DNA from: Kribbella catacumbae DSM 19601
GTDB lineage: Bacteria > Actinomycetota > Actinomycetes > Propionibacteriales > Kribbellaceae
Assembly: GCF_000372465.1 (NCBI RefSeq)
Contig: NZ_AQUZ01000006.1
Span: 218,000-281,999, forward strand
Length of the DNA: 64,000 bases
Reading direction: 5' to 3'
Positions 42,941-53,745 of this stretch are shown here, piece after piece; the first letter of the stretch is position 1; every line of letters begins with the position of its first letter. The notes beneath the pieces are model-generated. The model was not told the origin of the DNA, did not search any database, and saw nothing but the letters and a program-made list of their open reading frames with translations. Made by a program: the position numbers and the translations under genes.

Positions 42941-43966
42941 TTAGGAAGTGATCGTCAGCGCTGGGGACAAGGAGCGGAGGAAGTCCTCGGCGTCGAAGAT
43001 CTTGCCGGCTGAGGCGACGCCGGTGGCGTGCGTACGGCCGGTCAGGATTCGGGCGACTGCCTCTACTACCAGGGGTGCGGTGATGGCGTAGATGTCCTGA
43101 CCGTGGGCTGTGATGCGACGCTCTACGTCTCCGGCGCGGACTACGACGTCCACTGCGAAGGTCTGGTCTGAGCGGCCCTGGTTGTCGACTGCCACCGGCT
43201 CAGGGGTGTCCTCGCTGGCCAGGTCCTTGGCGGCTTCGACGGTCATGTAGGTGCGGACCTCGGGTACCGGCAGGTGGCTGGGGACGGTGATGACGTCGGC
43301 CATGGTGAACTCCGCGATCACTGCCCGTCGGCCCAGCGGCTCCGGGAAGTCCCAGTCCTGCTGCACCGGCTTGTCGTCGTGGTACTGCAGCTCGCCGTCC
43401 CTGAACCGCACCCGGCGGCCGGCGCGACGCTCGTGGGACACGCGGCCCGCAGTACGGGTGCCTGGCGTGGGGTGCCAGCTAGTCAGCCCGTACGCGATGT
43501 GCGCCTCGTCAGCGCTGGTCCAGTCGCCCATGGCCGCTGTCACGAGCAGGTCGCCCAGCCCGCCGTAGAAAGCCATCGCCGGTACTACGGCAACGCCCGC
43601 CGTCCGAGCGGCCTCTGCGTAGTCGGCGAACATGGTGGCATTCGCCTCGAGCTCCGCCGCGACATCGACGTACGGGATCCCCGCACGCATGGCGGCCTCG
43701 ACGACAGGCCCGGCCGTTACGGCGAAGGGCCCGGCACCGTTGATGACCGCCGCGGCGCCTTCGAGGGCTCGGTCCAGGGACGCCGGATCGTCGACCGTGG
43801 CCGGCCGCACCTCCACGCCGTCCCACTCCTTGGCCAGTACTTCGAGCCGAAAGGCGTCACGCCCGGAGAGGATCGGGACGAAGCCGCGCTCGATCAGTTC
43901 CGCGACGATGAAGCGTCCCGTATGCCCGGTCGCTCCGTAGACCACCACTGCTTTCGCTGTTTCCAT
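42941..43966 (-). CDS. Saccharopine dehydrogenase-like NAD(P)-binding protein
   Basis: The 341-residue protein starts with a Rossmann motif, VVVYGATGHTGRFIVAELIE, followed by GAAAVINGAGPFAVTAGPVV, typical of the saccharopine dehydrogenase/trans-acting enoyl reductase family. GIPYVDVAAELEANATMF and GVAVVPAMAFYGGLGDLLV continue the pattern. Members reduce lipids or polyketide intermediates, or are uncharacterised. It is divergent from a GlxA-type regulator with 71 bases between starts, so that regulator is a probable controller. ATG 43966 begins METAKAVVV. Confidence 0.85.
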   Translation of the reverse strand: METAKAVVVYGATGHTGRFIVAELIERGFVPILSGRDAFRLEVLAKEWDGVEVRPATVDDPASLDRALEGAAAVINGAGPFAVTAGPVVEAAMRAGIPYVDVAAELEANATMFADYAEAARTAGVAVVPAMAFYGGLGDLLVTAAMGDWTSADEAHIAYGLTSWHPTPGTRTAGRVSHERRAGRRVRFRDGELQYHDDKPVQQDWDFPEPLGRRAVIAEFTMADVITVPSHLPVPEVRTYMTVEAAKDLASEDTPEPVAVDNQGRSDQTFAVDVVVRAGDVERRITAHGQDIYAITAPLVVEAVARILTGRTHATGVASAGKIFDAEDFLRSLSPALTITS

Positions 43967-44037
43967 GCACTTAGTTTCGCCGACAACGAATGCTTTCCGT
44001 GAGAGTCCGGAACGACGTCATGCGTACACTTTCGGAC

Positions 44038-44988
44038 ATGCACACCGTCGCACTGGCGACTGCCGGTCACCTGTTGCACTTCGAGCTGGCAGTGGCGTAC
44101 GAGATCTTCAGCACGCCGCCGAACGGAGTCGCCGAGGACGACTGGTACGACGTACTGCTCTGCGGACCCGGACCCACGCAGATCGGCCCTTTCACGCTTG
44201 AGCCCAAGCACGGGTTGGAGCGCCTGGTCACCGCCGACACCGTGCTCGTACCGGCCTGCGCAGACGTCGACGTACCGCCGCCGGTGGAGCTCGTCGAAGC
44301 CATCCGCGCGGCCCACGACGCGGGTGCCCGGATCGCGTCGCTGTGCACCGGTGCCTTCGCGCTTGGCGCCGCAGGCCTGCTCGACGGGCGACGCGCTACA
44401 ACGCACTGGGCTCACACGGCGGCGCTCAGTACCCGCCACCCCGAGGCGCTCGTCGACCCGGACGTGCTCTACACGGACAACGGCAGTGTGCTCACCGCGG
44501 CAGGGAAGGCGGCGGCCGTCGATCTCTGCATCCACCTGATCCACCTCGACCACGGCGCGACCATCGCCAACACAGTCGCCCGCCGCCTCGTCATGCCACC
44601 CCACCGGCCCGGCGGCCAGGCGCAGTTCGTCGCCACACCGCTGCATGTGTCCGGCGATCACCTACTGGCCGGCCTGCTCAGCTGGGCCCAAGAACGCCTA
44701 GACCAGCCGCTGACAGTCACCGATCTGGCCAGGCAGGCCAGCATGAGCGCCCGCAACCTCGGCCGCCAGTTCCGCGCAGTGACAGGGCAGACCCCACTCC
44801 AGTGGCTGCTAGTCCAGCGCGTACGCCGCGCCCAAGAGCTACTCGAGTCCACCGGCGACAGCATCGAGACAGTAGCCACCGCAACCGGCATGGGCACAGC
44901 AACAACCCTCCGCCGCCAGTTCAAGCGAGTAGTAGGCGTCCCACCCGACACCTACCGCCGCTCCTTCCGCACCCCAACACCCGCCTGA
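44038..44988 (+). CDS. GlxA-type AraC-family regulator with DJ-1/PfpI domain
   Basis: The 316-residue protein joins an N-terminal amidotransferase-like sensor (residues 1-170, with IASLCTGAFALGAAGLLDGR, where C102 is in the nucleophile-elbow place) to a C-terminal AraC-type DNA-binding domain: LTVTDLARQASMSARNLGRQ, then SIETVATATGMGTATTLRRQ, two helix-turn-helix units. Such proteins activate catabolic or stress genes. ATG 44038 is taken as start; ATG 44020 and codons from 43990 are possible. The divergent reductase gene is its likely target. A 23-bp inverted repeat ends the gene. Confidence 0.9.
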   Translation: MHTVALATAGHLLHFELAVAYEIFSTPPNGVAEDDWYDVLLCGPGPTQIGPFTLEPKHGLERLVTADTVLVPACADVDVPPPVELVEAIRAAHDAGARIASLCTGAFALGAAGLLDGRRATTHWAHTAALSTRHPEALVDPDVLYTDNGSVLTAAGKAAAVDLCIHLIHLDHGATIANTVARRLVMPPHRPGGQAQFVATPLHVSGDHLLAGLLSWAQERLDQPLTVTDLARQASMSARNLGRQFRAVTGQTPLQWLLVQRVRRAQELLESTGDSIETVATATGMGTATTLRRQFKRVVGVPPDTYRRSFRTPTPA

Positions 44989-44998
44989 CCCCAATTAC

Positions 44999-45100
44999 TG
45001 TCCCGACCGACAGGACATAGTCGGTCGTTCGGCCGGGCGCCACGCTCAGAGAGCCGGCGATCGACCGCAAAACAGGCACTATGTCCTGTCGGTCGGGACA
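44999..45100. terminator. 23-bp perfect inverted repeat after the GlxA-type gene
   Basis: TGTCCCGACCGACAGGACAT plus AGT (44999-45021) is matched without error by the reverse complement at 45078-45100; the interior is 56 bases. It begins 10 bases past the stop codon. The interior contains CACGCTCAG at 45041-45049, preceded by GTTCGG and a GC run, as in the element at 24541-24644. It probably terminates transcription, but the size is excessive for that. Confidence 0.7.
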
Positions 45101-45512
45101 CATGGAATCAGCTCGGGTGCACGACGCGCAGCCGCCGTGGCGAAGGCGCGGACCGCTGCGCACGCACGGCCTCGCCCTGACGGCCGACACGCCGAGGGAA
45201 GCGGTTGCTGACCGAAGACGGGTATGCGCGGGCGTCCGGAGTGCCCTGGTGCTCGCAGAATTCGGCGCAACGACCGCGCGGGTCGAGGCGCTGTAGGTGG
45301 CGACCCCCTCCCGGCATCGTGCCCCAAGGGGGGTCGTCGCCGTCGGCCTCTCTGCCGCCAGCCGAACCCACCGGTGGTGGGCTCCGACCCCCAACGGTGA
45401 CCTTGAACAAGGTGCACCCTGTTCAAGGACACCAGAAGGTGTTCAAGCCCACCACTGGTGGGCTCGGTCGACGATATAGCCGATGCTGCGCCCAAGTTGG
45501 ATGTGGCTGCCC
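45101..45512. other. Non-coding stretch with palindrome cluster
   Basis: No gene is supported. CCCACCGGTGGTGGGCTC (45368-45385) and CCCACCACTGGTGGGCTC (45448-45465) are near-identical palindromic boxes in direct order. Between them CTTGAACA (45402-45409) pairs with TGTTCAAG (45420-45427), and GTGTTCAAG recurs at 45440. Further left, near 45300-45345, GGCGACCCCC is loosely mirrored by GGGGGTCGTCGCC. It lies just past the 3' end of the Nudix gene, so part may be a terminator. Confidence 0.6.
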
Positions 45513-48040
<2,528 letters not shown>

Positions 48041-48055
48041 TTAGCCTACCTCTTG

Positions 48056-49081
48056 TCAACCAGTGGTCGCGACGAGACCCGCGTAGATGTCGAGCAGATT
48101 CTTTGCGACTTCGTCTTCATCCGGCCATCCTGCGGCCAATTCCAAGCCTGCTGTCCGCATAGCGGCCGCCTTCGCGGGATCAGAAAAAACTTCCCGTACT
48201 CCGGCCGCCAGCCCCTCCGCATCCCCCGGAGCAGCCAGTACTGCGCTGTCGCCCACCAACTCCGGTACGCCGCCAACCGCCGTCGCCACGACCGGCACTC
48301 CGGCCTGGACCGCCTCCTGCAGCACTAGCGCCCGCGCCTCCCAGTGCGAGGTCAGCAGGAACACGTCAGCCGCGCCAAGCAGGTCGGCGACGTCGCTCCG
48401 GTGCCCCAGCAGCCGCACCGGGAGGCCCTCGGCGTCGATCCGCGCCTGCAGGTTGTCCCTGAGCGGCCCGTCCCCCACGACGGCAAACACCGCCTCCGGC
48501 TGCTTAGCCGCAACCGCAGCCGCCACGGACAGTAGCGTCGGGTAGTCCTTCTGTGGCGCCAACCTGCCCACCGAGAGGACCAGCGGCTCGTCCCCCAGCC
48601 CCAACGACTCCCGGACCACGGCGGCCGGCGTACGGGTCTCTGGCAGAGCGGGAGCAGCTACGGGCGCCAACTCGGCCTTCCGGGCGCCCAGGGACTTGGC
48701 GAGCTCTACGAGGTCGCTAGACGCCCCTAGGGTCAGGTCGGCTCCACGAGCAACCAGTCGCTGCCCAAGCCGCATGACGAGCCCACGCGGCCCAGTAGTC
48801 AGTACTGCGTTGTGCCACGTCACCACGAGCGGCCGGAGCCGTGCCCGGTCGCGCAGAGCCGCAGTACCGGCCCGGTAGCCGTGGGCGTGGATCACGTCGC
48901 ACCCGCGCAGCCCAACGGTCTGCGCGACCACAGTGGCCTCGCCGAAGTCGAAGTGGTCCGTAGTACCGGGAGGACCGCAGAGGACGACCTCATGGCCGGC
49001 CTCGATGTAGCGCGGCACCAGTGAAGCGACGTGCTGCCCGATTCCGCCCCGGGACTCCGCCAGCAGCAAGCCGATCCTCAT
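48056..49081 (-). CDS. GT4 family glycosyltransferase
   Basis: The 341-residue enzyme has a GT-B fold: N-terminal LLLAESRGGIGQHVASLVPR and the C-terminal donor domain with VLSVGRLAPQKDYPTLL, LGHRSDVADLLGAADVFLLT and ASHWEARALVLQEAVQAGVP, the EX7E region of GT4 enzymes. It transfers a sugar to a lipid or polysaccharide acceptor. It starts at ATG 49081, overlapping the murJ stop (ATGA). Next to a flippase and a MraY-like gene, a role in making an envelope glycan is likely. Confidence 0.9.
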   Translation of the reverse strand: MRIGLLLAESRGGIGQHVASLVPRYIEAGHEVVLCGPPGTTDHFDFGEATVVAQTVGLRGCDVIHAHGYRAGTAALRDRARLRPLVVTWHNAVLTTGPRGLVMRLGQRLVARGADLTLGASSDLVELAKSLGARKAELAPVAAPALPETRTPAAVVRESLGLGDEPLVLSVGRLAPQKDYPTLLSVAAAVAAKQPEAVFAVVGDGPLRDNLQARIDAEGLPVRLLGHRSDVADLLGAADVFLLTSHWEARALVLQEAVQAGVPVVATAVGGVPELVGDSAVLAAPGDAEGLAAGVREVFSDPAKAAAMRTAGLELAAGWPDEDEVAKNLLDIYAGLVATTG

Positions 49082-50703
49082 GACGTCTCCTCAACAACGG
49101 TTGGCACGCCACGGCGCAACAGCGCTCGGGCGTCCGGACGGTCCAGGGCGACAGCGACCACGGCGTACACGATCACGACGGCCAGGCCGGACAGTATCGA
49201 GAACAGCAGGGCACTCCCCCAGCCACCATCCGCGGCAGACAACGCCACTACCCAGCCGGCTGCCCCCGCCAGCACAGCTCCCACCAAAGCAGCGACGGTC
49301 GCACGTGGCAAGCCGGTGACGGCACCGCCGCCGGCGACCTTGCGGAGCACTACGAGGAGGACCACTGCACCTGCCAGCATGCCGACCGACATTGCGGCCG
49401 CCAGAGCCCCAACCGCGTCTACCCCGTCCCACCGCAGCGTCAGCAGTACGCCGACCACAGCGACGGCCAGCCAGGCGCCACCCGTCACTAGTGCAACCTG
49501 CCGACCGGCATGCCGCGCGTAGAGAACTCGGCCTAGATGCATCAACACGGCAAAGCCGATGATCGCTGGAGCGAAGGCGACGAGCCCTGCGCCCAGCGAC
49601 GAGGCCTGCGCCTCCTGCACGCGCCCGTCGTTGTAGGCGAAGATCCGGGCGACCGGGACCGCAGTACCGACTAGCAACGCGGCACCGGCTCCCCCGGCGA
49701 GCATGACGGCTCGCGTTGAGGTAGCGGCGTACAAGTCGAAGGCAGTTGACTCGCCGGACTCAAATGCAGCCGCCAGCCGAGGAAAGACTGCAGTAGTGAT
49801 CGGGACAGCCAGTACTGCGTATGGCAGCAGGTAGACCGCATTGGCCCACGTGTAGACCGCGATACTCCCTGCAGCACCTCTGTGGTTCGCCAGGTAAGTC
49901 GTCACGACAAAGGCCAACTGCTGGGCAACCAGTACGGCGAGGCCGGCCAGCGCGAGCTTGCGTAGAACCGGACCGACACCTGGATCGAGTCGCAGCGTCG
50001 GCCTGATCGGCAGGCGTAGCAGCAGCATCGGGACGAGCACAGTGAGCGCTAATGCCAGCACACCTGCAGTGGTGCCCCAGGCAAGCAAGTCGGCGGCTCC
50101 CTGCGATGCCTGGTCAGCGGTGGGAGCCGCAGCGGCGAAGAGGAAGTAGGTCGCTACCACCACGAGGCTGGAGATCAGCGGAGCTACTGCACCTGCAGCG
50201 AAGCGCTTGTGGGACTGCAGGACGGCCGTGGCGACCACAGCGATCGCGTAGCCGAAGACCTGGGGCACGAAGATCAACAGCATCCGGGTCGCCGTGCTGC
50301 CGGAGCCGGCGCACTCTGGTCCTGCATCCAGTATCGCTGAGGTGTATTGCGAGGCGAAAACCCAAGCCAGCAAGGCGAACGGCGTCAGCAGTACCAACGA
50401 CCAAGTCAGCAAGGCGCCGATGATCCGACCTTGCGCGGCCCGATCGCCACGAGCAACCGGCCCCGCCAGAACCGGGATCACCGCACCAGCGAGCGCACCG
50501 CCGACGACGATCTCGAACACGACGTTCGGCAGTTGATTCGCGGTCGCATACGCGTCGGCAAGACACCCAGCACCAACCGTCTTGGAAAAGACCAGCCACC
50601 GCCCAAACCCAACCACCCGCGCAAGCACCGTCACACCTGCAACGAGCAACGCTGCCCGAGCGATACGCCCGCCCGTACTCACGGCGTCACCCGCGATATG
50701 CAA
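49078..50703 (-). CDS. murJ: MurJ-type lipid flippase
   Basis: The 541-residue membrane protein belongs to the MviN/MurJ group of the MOP exporter superfamily, with about 14 helices starting RAALLVAGVTVLARVVGFGR. MurJ flips lipid II across the membrane for peptidoglycan synthesis; this copy, in a pyrG-steAB context with a glycosyltransferase, may instead carry another lipid-linked sugar, since the essential mycobacterial murJ lies elsewhere (near the origin). ATG 50703 follows GAGGGGCC; GTG 50682 is an alternative. Confidence 0.85.
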   Translation of the reverse strand: MHIAGDAVSTGGRIARAALLVAGVTVLARVVGFGRWLVFSKTVGAGCLADAYATANQLPNVVFEIVVGGALAGAVIPVLAGPVARGDRAAQGRIIGALLTWSLVLLTPFALLAWVFASQYTSAILDAGPECAGSGSTATRMLLIFVPQVFGYAIAVVATAVLQSHKRFAAGAVAPLISSLVVVATYFLFAAAAPTADQASQGAADLLAWGTTAGVLALALTVLVPMLLLRLPIRPTLRLDPGVGPVLRKLALAGLAVLVAQQLAFVVTTYLANHRGAAGSIAVYTWANAVYLLPYAVLAVPITTAVFPRLAAAFESGESTAFDLYAATSTRAVMLAGGAGAALLVGTAVPVARIFAYNDGRVQEAQASSLGAGLVAFAPAIIGFAVLMHLGRVLYARHAGRQVALVTGGAWLAVAVVGVLLTLRWDGVDAVGALAAAMSVGMLAGAVVLLVVLRKVAGGGAVTGLPRATVAALVGAVLAGAAGWVVALSAADGGWGSALLFSILSGLAVVIVYAVVAVALDRPDARALLRRGVPTVVEETS

Positions 50704-50710
50704 CGGCCCC

Positions 50711-51523
50711 TCACCGGGGTCGTCGGCCCCACTGGTCGAGCTTGTCCAGTACCGGGGTGTTCGCGATCACTTTGGTGAAGCTGACCTTCTCGCTCGCCAG
50801 GTTGAGCGCGACAACAGCGCCAAGAGCTAGCACCTTCAACGGTCGCGGCAGGGCCGAAGCCAGCGCAGTACCGGTGATCGCGCCGAGACCGTTGGCTCCG
50901 CAGTCACCCAGCATCGAGCGCTCACCCAAGTCAGACGGCGCAGCAGCCGCGGCAGCACCGACCACAGCCGCCGCAGGACCTCCAGCGACCACCGCAACCG
51001 GCCCGCTAACCGCAGTGATGCCCTTCAGCGCGCGCCCCGGGCGAAGATCCAGCAAATTAGCAAGATTCGCAGTACCAGCAATCAAGGCGCCATCGGCAAC
51101 GATCTCGACAGCCGCACCCAACCCCTTCGACCGCCGAGGCAGCAAAGTTGCGGCAGCCAGACCAGCAGCTCCAACGCCGAGAATCTTCACGGCCCCACTC
51201 GTCACCTCACCACGGCGCAGTGCAGTCAGATGACCCCGAAATCCTTTGGTTTCGGTCGCCCCGGCAAGATCGTCATACGCACCGACAGCACCCGACACCG
51301 ACCCCGCAAGCAACGCAGCGGCCTTGACCCGACCATCCGAACGACTCGCCGCAACCCCTGCCAGCGCACCGAGCACGGCGACCGGACCTTCCAGCAACGT
51401 GACCGTCTCGCCCCGGTGGTTGGTCCGCTCGAGCGGCGCGCGGCTCTCCTTCGGCAGCTTCGCGGCCGCGCGCTCGAGCCCGGCCGTAGCGGCAGCGGCG
51501 ATCACCGCACCCAACAGACCCAT
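50711..51523 (-). CDS. MraY/WecA-like membrane glycosyl-1-phosphate transferase homologue
   Basis: The 270-residue hydrophobic protein shows reduced motifs of the PNPT superfamily that loads sugar phosphates onto polyprenyl phosphate: GAVGAYDDLAG (the DD pair), NLLDLRPGRALKG (NxxDxxxG-like) and GERSMLGDCGANGLGA. It is shorter than MraY or WecA (about 350) and misses some helices. It lies 7 bases before murJ and one base after steB. It could start the lipid-linked sugar that the GT4 enzyme extends and MurJ flips; activity is unproven. Confidence 0.75.
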   Translation of the reverse strand: MGLLGAVIAAAATAGLERAAAKLPKESRAPLERTNHRGETVTLLEGPVAVLGALAGVAASRSDGRVKAAALLAGSVSGAVGAYDDLAGATETKGFRGHLTALRRGEVTSGAVKILGVGAAGLAAATLLPRRSKGLGAAVEIVADGALIAGTANLANLLDLRPGRALKGITAVSGPVAVVAGGPAAAVVGAAAAAAPSDLGERSMLGDCGANGLGAITGTALASALPRPLKVLALGAVVALNLASEKVSFTKVIANTPVLDKLDQWGRRPR

Positions 51524-51524
51524 C

Positions 51525-52469
51525 TCAGTTGTTGCCCTTCACCATGTCAGCCGACGGCGCGACGCCGTTCTTCGCATCGACCCCGCCGTACTGGCCCGCC
51601 TTGCCACTTGCCTGCTCGACCAGCGCGAACACGACCGTCGCCCGGCCGCTCGGAATGTCGGCGACGTCGACCGAGGACAGCGCCTTGGTCGCGTCGGCAT
51701 CGCCGCGCAGCGACTTCAAAAGCCCGCCGTTCTCCGCCGACGCGGGCATCCCAGCGACCACCACACCAGCGCTGGCCTCATCAAGACCCTCGCTGAAGTC
51801 CACCGCATCGTTGTACGACGAGTTGTCCGGCACTGGCGTCGGCGGCTTGGCGGCGACTACGACGATCAGGCTGGCCCGGTCCTTGGGCGTCTTCAGCGAG
51901 ACCAGCTTCGCGCTGGCCAGCCCGTTGATGATCTTGGTCGACTCCGAGTCGACCGGCTTGGCCTCTTCCTTGGCCGCGATGCCCCGGGCCAGGATCATCC
52001 CGGCACGCTGGTAGGTGTTGCTCTCGGCCGGGAACTGGATGTCGCTGGTGACGAGGTCGTTGACCAGCGGCTCGACCAGTTGACGCTGTCCCGGGTCGAA
52101 CAGCTTGCTGTCCAGCGAGACCCGGGTGGTGACCTGGCCGCCGGCCTGCTCGATCGCTTCCTGGATCAGATCCGTCATGTCGCCGGTGGCGTTCGGCATC
52201 GTCACCAGCGCGATCCGCTTGTTCGCCAGCTTGCCGTCGGTCAGGCCCGCGGTCACCTTGGCGACGTAGTCGTCGCGGTACTTGTCCAGCGCCTTGGCCT
52301 GCAGCAACTGCTGGCGCTGGTCCTCGACCGTTGCCCGGTCTTTGTTGGCCTGCGCCTGGACCAGGTCGCTGCCCGTGCCCTTCAGCGGCCCGGCACCCAG
52401 CACCACACCGGCGCCGAGGGCGAAGAAGATCGCCACGATGGAGACGATGTGGTAGCGAAAGTCGATCAC
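51525..52469 (-). CDS. steB: SteB/MctB family membrane protein
   Basis: The 314-residue protein begins VIDFRYHIVSIVAIFFALGA (GTG 52469), one N-terminal membrane helix followed by an extracellular coiled-coil and alpha/beta domain; the pattern is DUF3186. In mycobacteria the homologue Rv1698 was described as a channel protein (MctB, copper), while in Corynebacterium the SteAB pair controls septal peptidoglycan hydrolysis. The GTGA overlap with steA ties it to that pair. I favour the SteB role from context. Confidence 0.88.
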   Translation of the reverse strand: MIDFRYHIVSIVAIFFALGAGVVLGAGPLKGTGSDLVQAQANKDRATVEDQRQQLLQAKALDKYRDDYVAKVTAGLTDGKLANKRIALVTMPNATGDMTDLIQEAIEQAGGQVTTRVSLDSKLFDPGQRQLVEPLVNDLVTSDIQFPAESNTYQRAGMILARGIAAKEEAKPVDSESTKIINGLASAKLVSLKTPKDRASLIVVVAAKPPTPVPDNSSYNDAVDFSEGLDEASAGVVVAGMPASAENGGLLKSLRGDADATKALSSVDVADIPSGRATVVFALVEQASGKAGQYGGVDAKNGVAPSADMVKGNN

Positions 52470-53659
52470 GTGAACAGCTCCCGGATCCAATAGACAAAGT
52501 CGTTCCAGCGCGCCCGCAGGATCGACCAGAGCACGTCGTCGGCGCCGATGGCCACCATCGCCACCCCGAGCGCGAACAGGCCGGCCACGATCAACGAGGC
52601 CACCTGCATGGTCGACACGCGGCTTCGGTAGAGCCGGCCGACGCCCTTGGCGTCCACCAGCTTCGCACCGACCCGCAGTCGGGTGATGAAGGTGCTCGCC
52701 ATCCCGGAGCGCCCCTTGTCGAGGAACTCCACCAGCGAGTTGTGGGTGCCGACCGCGACGATCAGCGACGCACCCTTGGAATCGGCCAGCAGCATCGCGA
52801 CGTCCTCGCTGGTGCCGGTGGCCGGGAACTCGATCGAGTCCACCCCGAGCCGCTCCAGCCGCTCCGATCCCGGCGCGCGGCCGTCCCGGTAGGCGTGCAC
52901 GACGACCTCGGCGCCGCACTTCAGCGTCTCGTCCTTGACCGAGTCCATGTCGCCGACGATCAGGTCGGGCACGTAGCCGTTCTCCACCAGCGCGTCCGCG
53001 CCGCCGTCGACGCCGATCAGGACCGGCCGGTACTCCCGGATGTACGGCCGCAGGGCGACCAGGTCTTCGCGGTAGTCGTACCCGCGGACCACGATCAGGA
53101 CGTGCTTGCCGTCCATCGACGTGTGCACTGCCGGTACGCCGACGCCGTCGAGCAGCAGGTCGCGCTCGCGGCGCAGGTACTCCAAGGTGTTCGCGGTGAA
53201 CGCCTCGAGCTGGGTCGACAGGCCCGCGCGGGCGTCGTCCATCAGCTCGGCGACGGACTGGCTGTCCTGGCAGACACCCTTCGCGACGACTTCCTCACCG
53301 CGGTACAGGATGCCGTCGTGCAGCCGGACCCGCTCGCCCTCGTGCAGGATCGAGAAGACCTCGCGGCCGATCCCGTCGACCAGCGGGATGCCCGCCTCGA
53401 CGAGGATCTCCGGGCCGAGGTTCGGGTACCGGCCGCTGATCGAGTCGGCCACGTTGACGACCGCGGCGACCCGGCAGTCGACCAGTGCCTCGGCGCTGAC
53501 CCGGTCCAGATCGACATGGTCGATGACCGCGATCTCGCCCGGCTTCAGACGTTTGGTGAGATTCTTGGTACGGCGATCGAGCCGGACCACCCCGGCGATC
53601 CCGGGCAGTTCAGGTGGGCGTGCTCTCCGCAGGCTGGGCAGTTTCATCGCGTTACTCAT
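52466..53659 (-). CDS. steA: Putative cytokinetic ring protein SteA
   Basis: The 397-residue protein has a central domain like thiamine pyrophosphokinase (PVLIGVDGGADALVENGYVP, DLIVGDMDSVKDETLKCGAE) and a C-terminal membrane helix near residues 355-380 (STMQVASLIVAGLFALGVAM). The N-terminal region has DRRTKNLTKRLKPGEIAVID. SteA and SteB act together at the division site in Corynebacterium. It starts at ATG 53659, 87 bases after recN, and overlaps steB. Confidence 0.9.
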   Translation of the reverse strand: MSNAMKLPSLRRARPPELPGIAGVVRLDRRTKNLTKRLKPGEIAVIDHVDLDRVSAEALVDCRVAAVVNVADSISGRYPNLGPEILVEAGIPLVDGIGREVFSILHEGERVRLHDGILYRGEEVVAKGVCQDSQSVAELMDDARAGLSTQLEAFTANTLEYLRRERDLLLDGVGVPAVHTSMDGKHVLIVVRGYDYREDLVALRPYIREYRPVLIGVDGGADALVENGYVPDLIVGDMDSVKDETLKCGAEVVVHAYRDGRAPGSERLERLGVDSIEFPATGTSEDVAMLLADSKGASLIVAVGTHNSLVEFLDKGRSGMASTFITRLRVGAKLVDAKGVGRLYRSRVSTMQVASLIVAGLFALGVAMVAIGADDVLWSILRARWNDFVYWIRELFT

Positions 53660-53745
53660 CCTGCCATGTCAAGAGCCCTCCGCCCGCCTTTTACACCGCC
53701 CGGGCAGCCCTCCATGCCTATCTACCCCGGTGACAGTGCGTTAAA

